Both the position numbers and the translations under genes were made by a program. This document shows positions 1 through 7,977 of a DNA stretch of 15,079 bases, in pieces. Numbering within the stretch: position 1 is the first letter of the stretch; the number at the start of each line of letters is the position of its first letter. The DNA is from Pyrodictium delaneyi (GTDB taxonomy: Archaea; Thermoproteota; Thermoprotei_A; Sulfolobales; Pyrodictiaceae). Under the pieces are notes generated by a model that saw only the letters and a list, made by a program, of their open reading frames with translations, did not search any database and was not told where the DNA came from. The stretch lies in assembly GCA_015661645.1 (NCBI GenBank), contig DQVR01000050.1:1-15079 (forward strand), in the 5' to 3' direction.

Positions 1-563
1 ATAGCCGGACGTACCGGGTCGCGTAGCTGTTCTGGGGGACGACCCCGGAGAACGGCTTCCAGAGGCCCACCCTCGACGGGTATAACGCCAGGCGTGTCAA
101 TCATATAGAGGTTTTCACCGATACGATATAGCTGTGCATGAGTGGTGTAGCCAGGGCTACCCGGTATAGGGCTTGTGGATGCGCTGTGACGTCCCTTGAG
201 CGCGTTTATTATGGTTGACTTACCTGTCTTAGGAAAACCTGCAACCGCTACTATTGCCGGGTATGTCTCTACAACGTCTCTTATAGCTCTGCGCAGCACT
301 CTCGTACCCTTATGGTCTCTTGCAGCCATGTAGACTGTTCTATAGCCTTGATCCTCGAATATTCTCTTCCATTTCCCGGCGACCTCGCGGGGTATCAAAT
401 CCGTCTTGTTGATAACTATTATAAGCTTCTTCTGTAGGCTTGCAACTATGCGTTCCAGGCGCCGGCTTCGCGTAGATATAGGATCGCGCGCGTCGACAAC
501 CTCTAGTACTACATCAGCGCGCCTTATTATCCATGCCAGCGACCTCCACGATGCTAGTATCAT
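1..563 (-). CDS. Circularly permuted GTPase, YlqF/RbgA-related (C-terminus cut by window edge)
   Basis: Partial gene on the minus strand; 187 codons are visible before it leaves the window. The GTPase motifs come in permuted order, the hallmark of the YlqF/RbgA/Nog2 class: a DARDP motif at residues 24-28, G4 NKTD at 52-55, a G5-like region near 79-86 (MAARDHKG), then the P-loop GFPKTGKST at 109-117, a PGYT switch near 137-140 and G3 DTPG at 156-159. Proteins of this class act in late assembly of the large ribosomal subunit, so a cytoplasmic ribosome-biogenesis role is inferred here. The ATG at 563 is chosen because the conserved N-terminal stretch starts just after it; an in-frame TTG seven codons upstream is possible. 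It follows polB on the same strand after 109 bases and has its own TATA-like box in that gap, so independent transcription is likely. The missing C-terminus lies to the left of the window. Confidence 0.9.
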   Translation of the reverse strand, partial: MILASWRSLAWIIRRADVVLEVVDARDPISTRSRRLERIVASLQKKLIIVINKTDLIPREVAGKWKRIFEDQGYRTVYMAARDHKGTRVLRRAIRDVVETYPAIVAVAGFPKTGKSTIINALKGRHSASTSPIPGSPGYTTHAQLYRIGENLYMIDTPGVIPVEGGPLEAVLRGRPPEQLRDPVRPA

Positions 564-643
564 TCCTTTACACCCCAGCTGCAACCCGCCGTATACACGC
601 TGCTGGGCTTTATTCTCACACCGGGCACAGCTACGTGTACACT

Positions 644-652
644 GTTATAAAG
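644..652 (-). promoter_or_regulatory. TATA-like promoter element for the permuted GTPase
   Basis: Read on the minus strand this is CTTTATAAC, a good match to a crenarchaeal TATA box. It would place the start of transcription near 620 and give a leader of roughly 57 bases before the ATG at 563. No BRE was verified, and there is no expression evidence. Confidence 0.45.
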
Positions 653-672
653 ATAGTTTAGAGGGTCGAGAG

Positions 673-3084
673 CTACTTCTTCGCCGCAAAAAAGTCGAAT
701 AAACTCCTATGTCCGGATGACGCTGCCTTAAGCTGCTTCTCTGTGACCCCGAAGTATGAGAGTATTCTCATCGCTGCTGGTACTATCTGGTGGTCTATGT
801 AGTACTCTGTGTCGACCTTAGACGAGTCCACCATAAAGTACGGATAGGCACGACTCGATATACTGCCATGCCCTTTGACTATGATGTAACCTATCTTGTC
901 TCCCGGCGCCACATCGTAGCCTGCTTCTTTCATACGTCGTGCTGCAGTAACATGCGGTGCCTCGTGCTCGTATTCCTCGATTCTCTTTGTCAAGGTCTTC
1001 CATATTACGAGCTTTGTTATGGGTATTTTGCCTTCCTTTAGCTTTTTCACAACCTCTCTTATATAGCTTATAGCTCTATTTATGTCTCCTGTCTTCAGTA
1101 TTATCTCTGCTACTTTCTCTTGCACCTCTTTAGCTAGCTCGCACCAGTCGCCTCTAACGGCCTCAAAGCCTACTATGTCTATACGCCCGTCTTCAAGGAG
1201 GCCCACATAGCGCTTCTTTGCCTCGGTAAAGAACACCCTCTTATATATCTTATCTATTTTTATCTCGAAGCCTAGCTGCTTTTCGACGAATTCTATTAGC
1301 TTCTTTACTTTCTCCTTATCATAAGTTACAAAGAGGGAGTCCGTGTCTCCGTATATGACTTTGAGGCCGAGCTTCCTAGCATATTCTATTGCTGAGAGTA
1401 TTAGGTTACGGCCCCAAGCTGTTACAGCCTCTGCACAGCGTTTACAGTACCAGCGAGCGTGCACCCATCCCATATAGCCGTAGCTGGCGTTGGCTAGCAC
1501 CTTGAGTGCCTTCTGACGCTCATCGTATATCCGGTATTCTGGGCTATCCGGGGGAAACTCTTTCATTTTCTCACGTACTTGCTTACGCAGCGCTATGAGG
1601 TTCTCAAGCACTGTCTTAAAGAAGCCTGGAGGCGAACGTCTAAACATGTGTCCGACTTCGGGGGCTACGTAGCACCCACCGTACTTCTCGCACTTAGATG
1701 GGTCGTCAACTATCGTGTCTGGGCCTACATTGTACTTTATCATTATGTTAGGGTACATTGAGCTAAAGTCAATCACTACTACATTCTCGTGGACACCCTT
1801 TAGAGGCTTTAATACCACTGCCCCCTTGTAGCTCTCTTCACGCCGCTTGACACGGTTGGGGACAAGCTCATTCATATCACGTGCCGCTCTTATCAAATAC
1901 CATTCTAGGCGAAAACCTACGCCCATAGCTCCAACTTGGTCTAGAGGAACACCGGTTACTGTCGAAAGCTGTATAGCGAATGGGAGTATCTTCTCAGCGA
2001 GACCGTAGGTAGCTCTCACATCGTCGAGGGCATAGCGCTTCAGTAGAGGCCGCTTCTTCTCGTCGTCCCAGTAATCTGGGATCCGCCACCATTCTATGAG
2101 TACACGTTCGCTCTTGCGCATAACGCCTAGGTATTCGGCGACTTCCTCGAGCGTCTTTACTTTTATCTCATGCATTTCCTCCACGTAGTTGTAGAGGTCT
2201 ACGTTTAGCCTACCCTGCACAGAGACATGTCCATAGACGCTCGTACTTGGCTCAGCTCCCACACGCCGCGTCACGTCAAGCTTTACTCCTATTCTGTGTG
2301 CACGTTCTATAAGGTATGGCCAGTCAAAATTATTGCTATTATAGCCTACTATTATGTCTGGATCAAAGTAGCGTATATATTCTACAAATCCCCGTAGTAC
2401 GTTTCTGTCATCGTAGTTGTTGGCTTCTAGTAGCTTCTCGCTCCCCCTGCTGTCCTTTACTGAGATTATTATGACTGGGTCGCGGGACGGATTAGGGCTT
2501 CCCCTCTTACTGTAGACCTCTATGTCAAACGCGAGCACACGCATCTCTGGAATGTCTATACTGGTTATGTTGGCAATGGGCTCTGGGTCCTCAACTATAG
2601 TGTACACAGAGTCTACACGGAAACCAGGGCTTCGTCCAGCGTTCTCGGCTCTAACACGGTATGCTGTGAATGGGTAGAGCCTCTTGTCGATTAGATACCT
2701 CATTGCGAACCTTATGTCTGCCTCTAGGGAGTCTTCCACGCCTTCTAGTTTCTTTACAGCCTCTCTATATTCTCTAACAGATTCAGGTATAACCGTCATT
2801 ACTTTGACTGCTTTACGAGGCCTTCCGAAGTATTTCTTATTAACTACCTTTGCTTCTACTATGGGGCTCTTTGCCATACTTAGCCTTCTAACAGCAGCTG
2901 CTACCTCCTCGGCCTTATCTTCGTAGTCGCGGGATATGAGTGCGTAGAAGTAGGGCCTAAACCTTCTGTCAAGTAGGACTACGCGTTTACCGTCTAGCGT
3001 TACACCCCATAGTATGATTACTGGCTCTTTTCCTACAATCTCGTAGCTTGAATCAAGGAGTACAAACTCTATAGATTCTGGCAT
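673..3084 (-). CDS. polB: Family B DNA polymerase with 3'-5' exonuclease and C-terminal PCNA-binding tail
   Basis: Template-directed DNA polymerase of 803 residues, complete. The N-terminal domain is followed by the proofreading exonuclease: Exo I FDIEVY at 186-191 (D187, E189), Exo II around NSNNFD 249-254, and Exo III Y351-D355. Polymerase motifs follow: A DFSSMYP 439-445, B around KALKVLANASYG 525-536, and C YGDTDS 578-583 with catalytic D580 and D582. All catalytic acidic residues are present, so both activities should be intact. The tail HRSLFDFF at 792-799 is a PIP box that should bind the PCNA clamp, with His where Gln is usual. From memory it is nearly collinear with the 803-residue polymerase of Pyrodictium occultum; Crenarchaea carry several PolB paralogues, and assignment to the PolB3 branch is probable but not tested. 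The gene is 68 bases downstream of the acetyltransferase gene on the same strand. A weak TATA-like ACTATA lies about 22 bases before the ATG, which would fit a leaderless transcript. Confidence 0.97.
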   Translation of the reverse strand: MPESIEFVLLDSSYEIVGKEPVIILWGVTLDGKRVVLLDRRFRPYFYALISRDYEDKAEEVAAAVRRLSMAKSPIVEAKVVNKKYFGRPRKAVKVMTVIPESVREYREAVKKLEGVEDSLEADIRFAMRYLIDKRLYPFTAYRVRAENAGRSPGFRVDSVYTIVEDPEPIANITSIDIPEMRVLAFDIEVYSKRGSPNPSRDPVIIISVKDSRGSEKLLEANNYDDRNVLRGFVEYIRYFDPDIIVGYNSNNFDWPYLIERAHRIGVKLDVTRRVGAEPSTSVYGHVSVQGRLNVDLYNYVEEMHEIKVKTLEEVAEYLGVMRKSERVLIEWWRIPDYWDDEKKRPLLKRYALDDVRATYGLAEKILPFAIQLSTVTGVPLDQVGAMGVGFRLEWYLIRAARDMNELVPNRVKRREESYKGAVVLKPLKGVHENVVVIDFSSMYPNIMIKYNVGPDTIVDDPSKCEKYGGCYVAPEVGHMFRRSPPGFFKTVLENLIALRKQVREKMKEFPPDSPEYRIYDERQKALKVLANASYGYMGWVHARWYCKRCAEAVTAWGRNLILSAIEYARKLGLKVIYGDTDSLFVTYDKEKVKKLIEFVEKQLGFEIKIDKIYKRVFFTEAKKRYVGLLEDGRIDIVGFEAVRGDWCELAKEVQEKVAEIILKTGDINRAISYIREVVKKLKEGKIPITKLVIWKTLTKRIEEYEHEAPHVTAARRMKEAGYDVAPGDKIGYIIVKGHGSISSRAYPYFMVDSSKVDTEYYIDHQIVPAAMRILSYFGVTEKQLKAASSGHRSLFDFFAAKK

Positions 3085-3152
3085 AGGCTGGCCCTACCCA
3101 ATACTATAGAGCCGGGCCTCCACATAATGTGTAACTATCTTAGCGGGTAGGC

Positions 3153-3656
3153 CTATGTAACGCTTTGTACCCCCTTAGTTGAGGGCTGAAAGCAGCAAGG
3201 CTGCCCACCAATCAGCGCCATCATTAGGGCGTGTCTCCCCCAGCTGTAGTAGTTTGGCATAAACATTATAGGTCTAAACATGTTCGATATATACAAACTC
3301 TGGGCTGAATAGTTGCATGTATCGACTTCCAATACGAACGAACTATAGCCATTAGAGCTGCATAACTCCATAAGGCTTTGTAGAAGCACTGTTCCAACTT
3401 TCCTTCTACGGCATTCCTTTACAACAGCTATTGATGCTATATGACACGCGTTATCAGATAATGGTATCCCTACGATATACCCAGTTATCCTACCATCAGC
3501 GCTCTCTGATACGAGGAAGTATTCTCCTCCGCTTAGCCCGTAGAGTAGGTCTAAGTACCACCTAGGATACGGCTTATCAAACGACTCTACTTCTATACGG
3601 AATACTTCGTCTAGGTCGCTGGGCTCTGCTGCTCTAACCGTTTTACAGCACTGCAT
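3153..3656 (-). CDS. GNAT-family N-acetyltransferase, RimI/NatA-like, with altered acetyl-CoA motif
   Basis: A 167-residue GNAT-fold protein. Residues 7-150 follow the archaeal RimI/Ard1 pattern: an N-terminal acidic helix region, the beta-4 segment HIASIAVV at 72-79, the acetyl-CoA loop RRRKVG at 83-88, the beta-5 strand LEVDTCN at 109-115, SLY at 120-122 and a closing NYYSWGRHALMMA segment. Family members transfer an acetyl group from acetyl-CoA to protein N-termini. Two departures from the family stand out: Lys86 sits where the first Gly of Q/RxxGxG/A is expected, and the usual LEVRxxN reads LEVDTCN. Cys pairs occur near both ends (C3-C4, C154-C155). It is therefore either a diverged paralogue with a different substrate or a weakened enzyme. 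It starts 37 bases from the divergent pelota gene and precedes polB by 68 bases on the same strand. The fold is confident; the substrate is not. Confidence 0.85.
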   Translation of the reverse strand: MQCCKTVRAAEPSDLDEVFRIEVESFDKPYPRWYLDLLYGLSGGEYFLVSESADGRITGYIVGIPLSDNACHIASIAVVKECRRRKVGTVLLQSLMELCSSNGYSSFVLEVDTCNYSAQSLYISNMFRPIMFMPNYYSWGRHALMMALIGGQPCCFQPSTKGVQSVT

Positions 3657-3693
3657 CCGGCATAGCCCATATACTGGGAGGGATGGCTAGGAA

Positions 3694-4779
3694 ATGAAGA
3701 TTGTGTTCAAGGATCTTAAACGAGGCGTTGTAAAGGTTGTACCAGAGACCACCGACGACATATGGACACTATACACGGTTATCCAGCCTGGCGACCTAGT
3801 CCGAGCACGTACCGTGAGAGAAGTGCATTTCGGCGAACGTGGTTCAGGACGTAGCAGCCGTGTACCAATGACGCTCACCATTAGGGTCGAAAAGACAGAG
3901 TTCCAGGCATTCACCACAAGGCTAAGGATACGCGGCCTAGTTGTCGAGGGTCCTGAAAAATACGGCGTGCTCGGTAAATACCACACAATAAACATCGACG
4001 TAGGTAGAGAGCTAGAGATAATGAAGCCGCATGGATGGCCACGCGCCCTCCTAGAGAAGCTCGAATCTAGTAGTCTACAGCCAGCTGCCGTGATAGTAGC
4101 TGTGGACTATGACGAGTACGCAGTGGCTATAGCGCGCGGCCAGGGTGTCCGGGTTCTAGCAGAGGGCGGGCTCCATCTCCCCGGCAAAGACGACCCTTCA
4201 CGGGAGGAAAAGATGAGAGAGGCTCTTACAATAATAGCCAAGACTACTGCCGGGATAGTTGAGCGCGAAAAGCCGCTGCTAGTTGTCGTCGCAGGACCTG
4301 GGATGCTGAAAGACGCGCTCGCCGAACGACTTCGCACCCTGCTGCCCAGAGAGGTAAGGCTCTACGTAGACCACGTCTCGATGGGTGGCCACGCTGGTAT
4401 ACTCGAGGAGGTCAGACGTGGTGTTATGAGAAACGCTCTTAGAGAAGCCGCCTCCATTAGGGCTGAGAAATTCATCGAGGAGTTCGAGAAACTGTTGGCG
4501 AAGGAGCCTTGCAGAGTAGCCTACACGATAGACATGGTCACGGAGGCTGCTAGGATGGGTGCCGTAGGGAAGTTGCTAGTGTTAGACGAGCTACTACACC
4601 ATCCAGACCCGGAAGTTAGAAAGAGAGTAGACGAGCTGCTAAGACTAGCTGATATGACACGCTCCGAGATACAATTTATAAGCACCGAGGCCCCCGCGGG
4701 AGCTAAAGTAAAGTCTCTAGGAGGTGTCGTTGCTATTCTCCGTTATGCCCTGCAGCTCCAAGGGAAGGCTTGCAACTGA
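3694..4779 (+). CDS. pelA: Pelota (aPelota/Dom34), ribosome rescue factor
   Basis: Complete 361-residue archaeal pelota, a paralogue of release factor aRF1 that works with the GTPase aEF1A (or with ABCE1) to recognise stalled ribosomes and start no-go decay or subunit splitting. The N-terminal Sm-like domain spans about 1-125, with the typical opening DLKRG and the LYTVIQPGDLVRA segment at 26-39. The central RNase H-like domain spans about 130-258. The C-terminal L7Ae-like domain spans about 262-355, with TEAARMGAVGKLLVLDELL at 283-301. As expected for pelota, there is no GGQ peptide-release motif. A purine-rich GGGAGGG lies about 13 bases before the ATG. It is divergent from the acetyltransferase with a 37-base shared upstream gap, and its last 63 bases overlap the 3' end of the convergent radical SAM gene. 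Confidence 0.96.
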   Translation: MKIVFKDLKRGVVKVVPETTDDIWTLYTVIQPGDLVRARTVREVHFGERGSGRSSRVPMTLTIRVEKTEFQAFTTRLRIRGLVVEGPEKYGVLGKYHTINIDVGRELEIMKPHGWPRALLEKLESSSLQPAAVIVAVDYDEYAVAIARGQGVRVLAEGGLHLPGKDDPSREEKMREALTIIAKTTAGIVEREKPLLVVVAGPGMLKDALAERLRTLLPREVRLYVDHVSMGGHAGILEEVRRGVMRNALREAASIRAEKFIEEFEKLLAKEPCRVAYTIDMVTEAARMGAVGKLLVLDELLHHPDPEVRKRVDELLRLADMTRSEIQFISTEAPAGAKVKSLGGVVAILRYALQLQGKACN

Positions 4780-5766
4780 TGCCACAGGGTATCTACTCCT
4801 AACACGCGCACCGGGTAGCTGGATGCGGGGGTGCAGCACTACTTTATCTCCGATTCGCTCGCCAAAGCCTTTATCTACTAATTCGAGAGCTTGGCCCACG
4901 GGCTCCGCTTCAAGCACCACTATCATGCCGTCGGCGGTGATTTCTTCATAGGGTTTTGCCATCCTCATAGCTTTACGTATAAGCCTTATACGCATCTGGA
5001 CTCTATCCTTGTATACAGCTGGACAAAAGTGGACCGTTATCCTACTGGTATTGCGGGACGTCCATCTCACTATCTCTAGGGCTGCCTCCCTGCTCCTCTT
5101 GACTACGGGCTTATTGTCTTCAAGCTTGTAGCCGTGGAGTAATATTGCACGTATATTATTTTCAGATACCTCGAGCTCATTTAGATTAATAAACTTTACA
5201 CCCATCTGGTCTAGCTTCTTTATCAGATGTTTAGTCTTCTCAACTCTGTCCGGGAATACTGGTATCTCGACGCCTACCTCCACATCCCTAAGAGTCTTTA
5301 GCGCAAGGTCTATGCGCTTAAGGACCCAATCTCCTACCACATGGAATCTTATCTCGTCGAGTCCTGCGCGCTCAAGCTCTAGCAGTACACTCGACGATGC
5401 ATACCGCCCACTCGTATACAAATGTATGTGGAAGCCATCGTCAAAGAGCTCCTTTAACAGCCTTATCGTCTTTATGGTTCTCTCGACCTTTACGAGGGGG
5501 TCTCCGCCGGTTATACTTGCACCGTCTGCACCTATCCTGTATACCTCATACACTATGTCCTCTAAGGAGTATACGGGTTCCTCATCGACTCTTGTAATGT
5601 CGTGGTATAGTTTATCCGGCGAGACGGGACAATAGAAGCACTTGTCGTCACAGAGCCCCGTGATAAATATGACTACTTTTGAACCCCTTATGCAGTGCAT
5701 ACAACCTAGCGGCATTGTTCCGACAAGTGCATATATTTCTTCTACTAGCTCTACTTTCCTTAACAT
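4717..5766 (-). CDS. Radical SAM protein, COG2108-type (related to PFL-activating enzyme), function unknown
   Basis: A 349-residue radical SAM protein. The [4Fe-4S]/SAM motif CX3CX2C is at C39, C43 and C46, followed by a glycine-rich GGDP at 87-90 that should contact SAM. An extra Cys pair, C22-MH-C25, precedes it, and C248 sits in the C-terminal half. This layout fits the archaeal COG2108 family, described as related to pyruvate formate-lyase activating enzyme but with no settled substrate. Expected chemistry is reductive cleavage of SAM to a 5'-deoxyadenosyl radical in the cytoplasm. The ATG at 5766 follows a GAGGGATC stretch, and the upstream nucleotidyltransferase ends 7 bases away, so the two are probably co-transcribed. 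The 3' end overlaps pelota by 63 bases in antisense, so about the last 20 residues are encoded opposite pelota codons. Confidence 0.9.
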   Translation of the reverse strand: MLRKVELVEEIYALVGTMPLGCMHCIRGSKVVIFITGLCDDKCFYCPVSPDKLYHDITRVDEEPVYSLEDIVYEVYRIGADGASITGGDPLVKVERTIKTIRLLKELFDDGFHIHLYTSGRYASSSVLLELERAGLDEIRFHVVGDWVLKRIDLALKTLRDVEVGVEIPVFPDRVEKTKHLIKKLDQMGVKFINLNELEVSENNIRAILLHGYKLEDNKPVVKRSREAALEIVRWTSRNTSRITVHFCPAVYKDRVQMRIRLIRKAMRMAKPYEEITADGMIVVLEAEPVGQALELVDKGFGERIGDKVVLHPRIQLPGARVRSRYPVASVASLPLELQGITENSNDTS

Positions 5767-5773
5767 GATCCCT

Positions 5774-6505
5774 CTACACCAGGGGAGAGCCTTTAGCTAT
5801 GAGTGCACGCCGGAATATGGGGTTCTCCCGGGCAATTCTCCTTACCGCGTCCTCTATAGAGTCCCAAGGCTCTAGCTCGTACTTGACGAATACGCCGGTT
5901 CTCCCATGCTCGTCGCGGCGTGTTAGAACTCTAACCCTTTCAAGCACAGTATCTATGCTGACACCTACTATTTTCGCTACTTCCGCCTCACGTCCTATCA
6001 CTGGCGATTCCCTATGTCCATCGGGAAGCGGCTCTATTAGGACGAGCTTCTTATTCACTCCAGGGACGCGCTTTCCTGATACAATCCCGTCGTAGTCAAG
6101 CGCTCCACCGAAATAGTAAAACTCGTATTCTTTTTTAGAGAGCTTGGCTAGCGGAAAAGAGACTATTCTTTTCTCCTCAGCATCCAGCACTATGTAGGCC
6201 TTCGGAGTGCTTTGGGGTGTGGCTTGGACAACCAGCTTGTGGGATATCCTTAGCCCGGCTCTTTCTAAGCCGACCTCAATCATGTAGGAAGGCACTATCG
6301 ATGGTATAAACACATCTATGTCGCTGCCACTATGTACGTCACCCCGAGCTATACTACCATGAACTATAGGCGCGAGCCCCATCAGCTTAAGAGGCTCCAT
6401 TATACGCTTTGCCTCCTGGCGTAGATTTCTGAGAAACCTCCAATGCTCGTCACCATAGACTACTATCCTGTACTCTGCACGCCGTTCTATTTTGTCGCGC
6501 GCCAC
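5774..6505 (-). CDS. Pol-beta-fold nucleotidyltransferase, COG2413-type
   Basis: A 243-residue protein with the nucleotidyltransferase signature HGSIARGDVHSGSDIDVF at 49-66: a GS pair at 50-51 and catalytic-type D62 and D64. The remainder looks like the archaeal COG2413 predicted nucleotidyltransferases, with a long C-terminal segment (about 165-243) that does not resemble the minimal MNT toxin-antitoxin proteins. It should transfer a nucleotide to an unknown acceptor. The start is GTG at 6505, supported by an AAGGTG Shine-Dalgarno-like stretch about seven bases upstream. The stop is seven bases before the radical SAM gene, suggesting a two-gene operon with a shared function. Acceptor and donor cannot be told from sequence. 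Confidence 0.82.
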   Translation of the reverse strand: MARDKIERRAEYRIVVYGDEHWRFLRNLRQEAKRIMEPLKLMGLAPIVHGSIARGDVHSGSDIDVFIPSIVPSYMIEVGLERAGLRISHKLVVQATPQSTPKAYIVLDAEEKRIVSFPLAKLSKKEYEFYYFGGALDYDGIVSGKRVPGVNKKLVLIEPLPDGHRESPVIGREAEVAKIVGVSIDTVLERVRVLTRRDEHGRTGVFVKYELEPWDSIEDAVRRIARENPIFRRALIAKGSPLV

Positions 6506-6630
6506 ACGCTACACCTTAGCTAGCCCCTGGTTCTGAGCTGAGGGCGTAGGCTGCACATATCGTCCTTGCTCGCCGAGCATAGGGAAGGGTCTCCTGTACG
6601 CTCCTTACACTGCTCATAAATTGCTAGGTA

Positions 6631-6637
6631 CTTATAA
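6631..6637 (+). promoter_or_regulatory. TATA-like element for the site-2 protease gene
   Basis: CTTATAA on the plus strand, in the 184-base gap between the divergent nucleotidyltransferase and protease genes. Initiation about 25 bases downstream, near 6660, would leave a leader of about 30 bases carrying GGGAAGG (6674-6680) ahead of the ATG at 6690. It also argues against translation from the in-frame TTG at 6621, which lies upstream of the box. Confidence 0.4.
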
Positions 6638-6689
6638 CTCCAAGCTTCTGGCCTTAGTGGCTGGACTGTGCGAGGGAAGGGTTATAGCG

Positions 6690-7853
6690 ATGGCAGGCTC
6701 GTTAAACATGCTACTAGCTTACCTGGCTGCGTGGATAACGCTGACAACAATTCTGTGGAAGCTACGCGGAGATAAGGAGAACTCTAGGCTAGCCATAAGC
6801 CCCCTTATGATCGTACTACGTGTACCATCTAGCTTCAAAGTATTCGATAAACTTAGGAGCTGCTGGCTCCTCGGTTTAGCCTTTGACCTTGGCGTAATAG
6901 CGACATTCCTGCTCATGGCAGAGTTCTATCGGATCACTATAACAAGGTTAATAGACCTTATGAGGGGGCACACAGGGGGAGTAGCACCAATAATGCCTAT
7001 AATCCCGGGCGTCACAATAAGCCTAGAGACCTTCCTCTATTTACTTCCGGGCCTCTCGCTAGCAATAATATTCCACGAACTTTCTCATGCTCTTGCCGCA
7101 CGATATGAAGGTATAAAGGTAAAGTCGACGGGTTTCCTAGTAGCTCTTGGAATACTGCCAGCTGCTTTCGTCGAGCCTGACGACAAGGAACTTGCAAGAG
7201 CACCACTACGGAGCAGGTTAAGAGTGTATGCCGCAGGGATACTGGCTAACATAGTGCTATTTGCCATGGTTACTGCGGTAATAATGCTTCTCACCCAGAG
7301 CGGGGCCTATATAACAATAATAGACGTGAGCCCGGGCTCGTTTGCAGAAAAGGCGGGCATCCAGCGCGGGGACGTCTTCACATCAATAGTAGTTAACGGT
7401 ACCTCCCTAAGCGATGTGCCTAGTTTCATGAACTACTTGATGAAGCTTCGTGCAGAGAATGGCGGCACACTATCGAATGTGACCCTTGTTGTAGTGTTTG
7501 TGAAGCCCAGCGGCGAAAACATAACAGTCGTAAAGCCTGCAGCCCCTAACGATACTGCCGATAGAGAGGTGTATGAACGCATAGGTATATACCTGGGGGA
7601 TGCACCAGCATCCCTTGTTAGGTCTGGCATTAGCGGGCCGACTGCACACTCTATATTCGTTATACTTATGCTGGCTTCTATGATAAACATCGGTCTGGCT
7701 GTGATCAATGCTGCTCCACTCTTCGTGACAGATGGTGCCCAAATACTACGAGATATAGCCGTGGAGAAGCTAGGCGAGGATCGTGGAAAGCTGGTAGCAT
7801 CTATAATATCGACGATGACGCTTGCAGTACTTCTACCTAACATACAACTTTGA
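6690..7853 (+). CDS. Site-2 protease (M50 family) intramembrane zinc metalloprotease with PDZ domain
   Basis: 387 residues from the ATG at 6690; the frame stays open upstream to a TTG at 6621, rejected because a TATA-like box lies between the two. The zinc site FHELSH has H129, E130 and H133 (numbered from the ATG), inside a membrane segment. The third ligand motif NAAPLFVTDG is at 340-349, with Asp348. Between them is one PDZ domain (about 205-287; IIDVSPGSFAEKAG) that should lie outside or at the membrane face. Several hydrophobic segments surround these: N-terminal, around 67-78, 112-130, 183-201, 321-340 and 370-387. Family members cut membrane-bound substrates such as regulatory factors within the bilayer; crenarchaeal substrates are largely unknown. 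The protein ends only a few residues after its last hydrophobic segment. It is transcribed alone, convergent with dnaG. Confidence 0.9.
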   Translation: MAGSLNMLLAYLAAWITLTTILWKLRGDKENSRLAISPLMIVLRVPSSFKVFDKLRSCWLLGLAFDLGVIATFLLMAEFYRITITRLIDLMRGHTGGVAPIMPIIPGVTISLETFLYLLPGLSLAIIFHELSHALAARYEGIKVKSTGFLVALGILPAAFVEPDDKELARAPLRSRLRVYAAGILANIVLFAMVTAVIMLLTQSGAYITIIDVSPGSFAEKAGIQRGDVFTSIVVNGTSLSDVPSFMNYLMKLRAENGGTLSNVTLVVVFVKPSGENITVVKPAAPNDTADREVYERIGIYLGDAPASLVRSGISGPTAHSIFVILMLASMINIGLAVINAAPLFVTDGAQILRDIAVEKLGEDRGKLVASIISTMTLAVLLPNIQL

Positions 7854-7920
7854 AGAGTTTTATGCATTTACGCTGGGAGTTTACCGAGTAAGCCAGCCGC
7901 GAGCGAGAGTTGCAGGGGAC

Positions 7921-7940
7921 GTAAAAGAGGTAGAAACAAG
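7921..7940 (-). terminator. Possible U-rich terminator after dnaG
   Basis: Read on the minus strand the stretch is pyrimidine-rich, with TTT and TTTT runs, about 40-55 bases beyond the dnaG stop. Archaeal termination often needs only U-rich tracts. It lies in the 124-base gap between two convergent genes, where termination is expected. No hairpin accompanies it. Confidence 0.3.
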
Positions 7941-7977
7941 CATGACATCGCGGGTCTTCCCTCTAGCTTCCAGCGGC

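Noticed and set aside
406..702. Plus-strand open frame of 98 codons over the start of the GTPase gene
   Set aside because: It is antisense to the clearly conserved permuted GTPase and the end of polB and has low-complexity shadow composition.
3121..3131. Short dyad CACAT-A-ATGTG between the acetyltransferase and polB
   Set aside because: Five-base arms in AT-rich DNA are expected by chance and no second copy is seen.
6621..6689. N-terminal extension of the site-2 protease from a TTG at 6621
   Set aside because: A TATA-like box at 6631-6637 lies inside it and the ATG at 6690 has a purine-rich stretch upstream; the extension shows no conserved feature I recognise.
7854..7977. tRNA or small RNA gene between the site-2 protease and dnaG
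   Set aside because: No T-loop (GTTCRA) or cloverleaf pairing on either strand; only a weak U-rich tract is visible.
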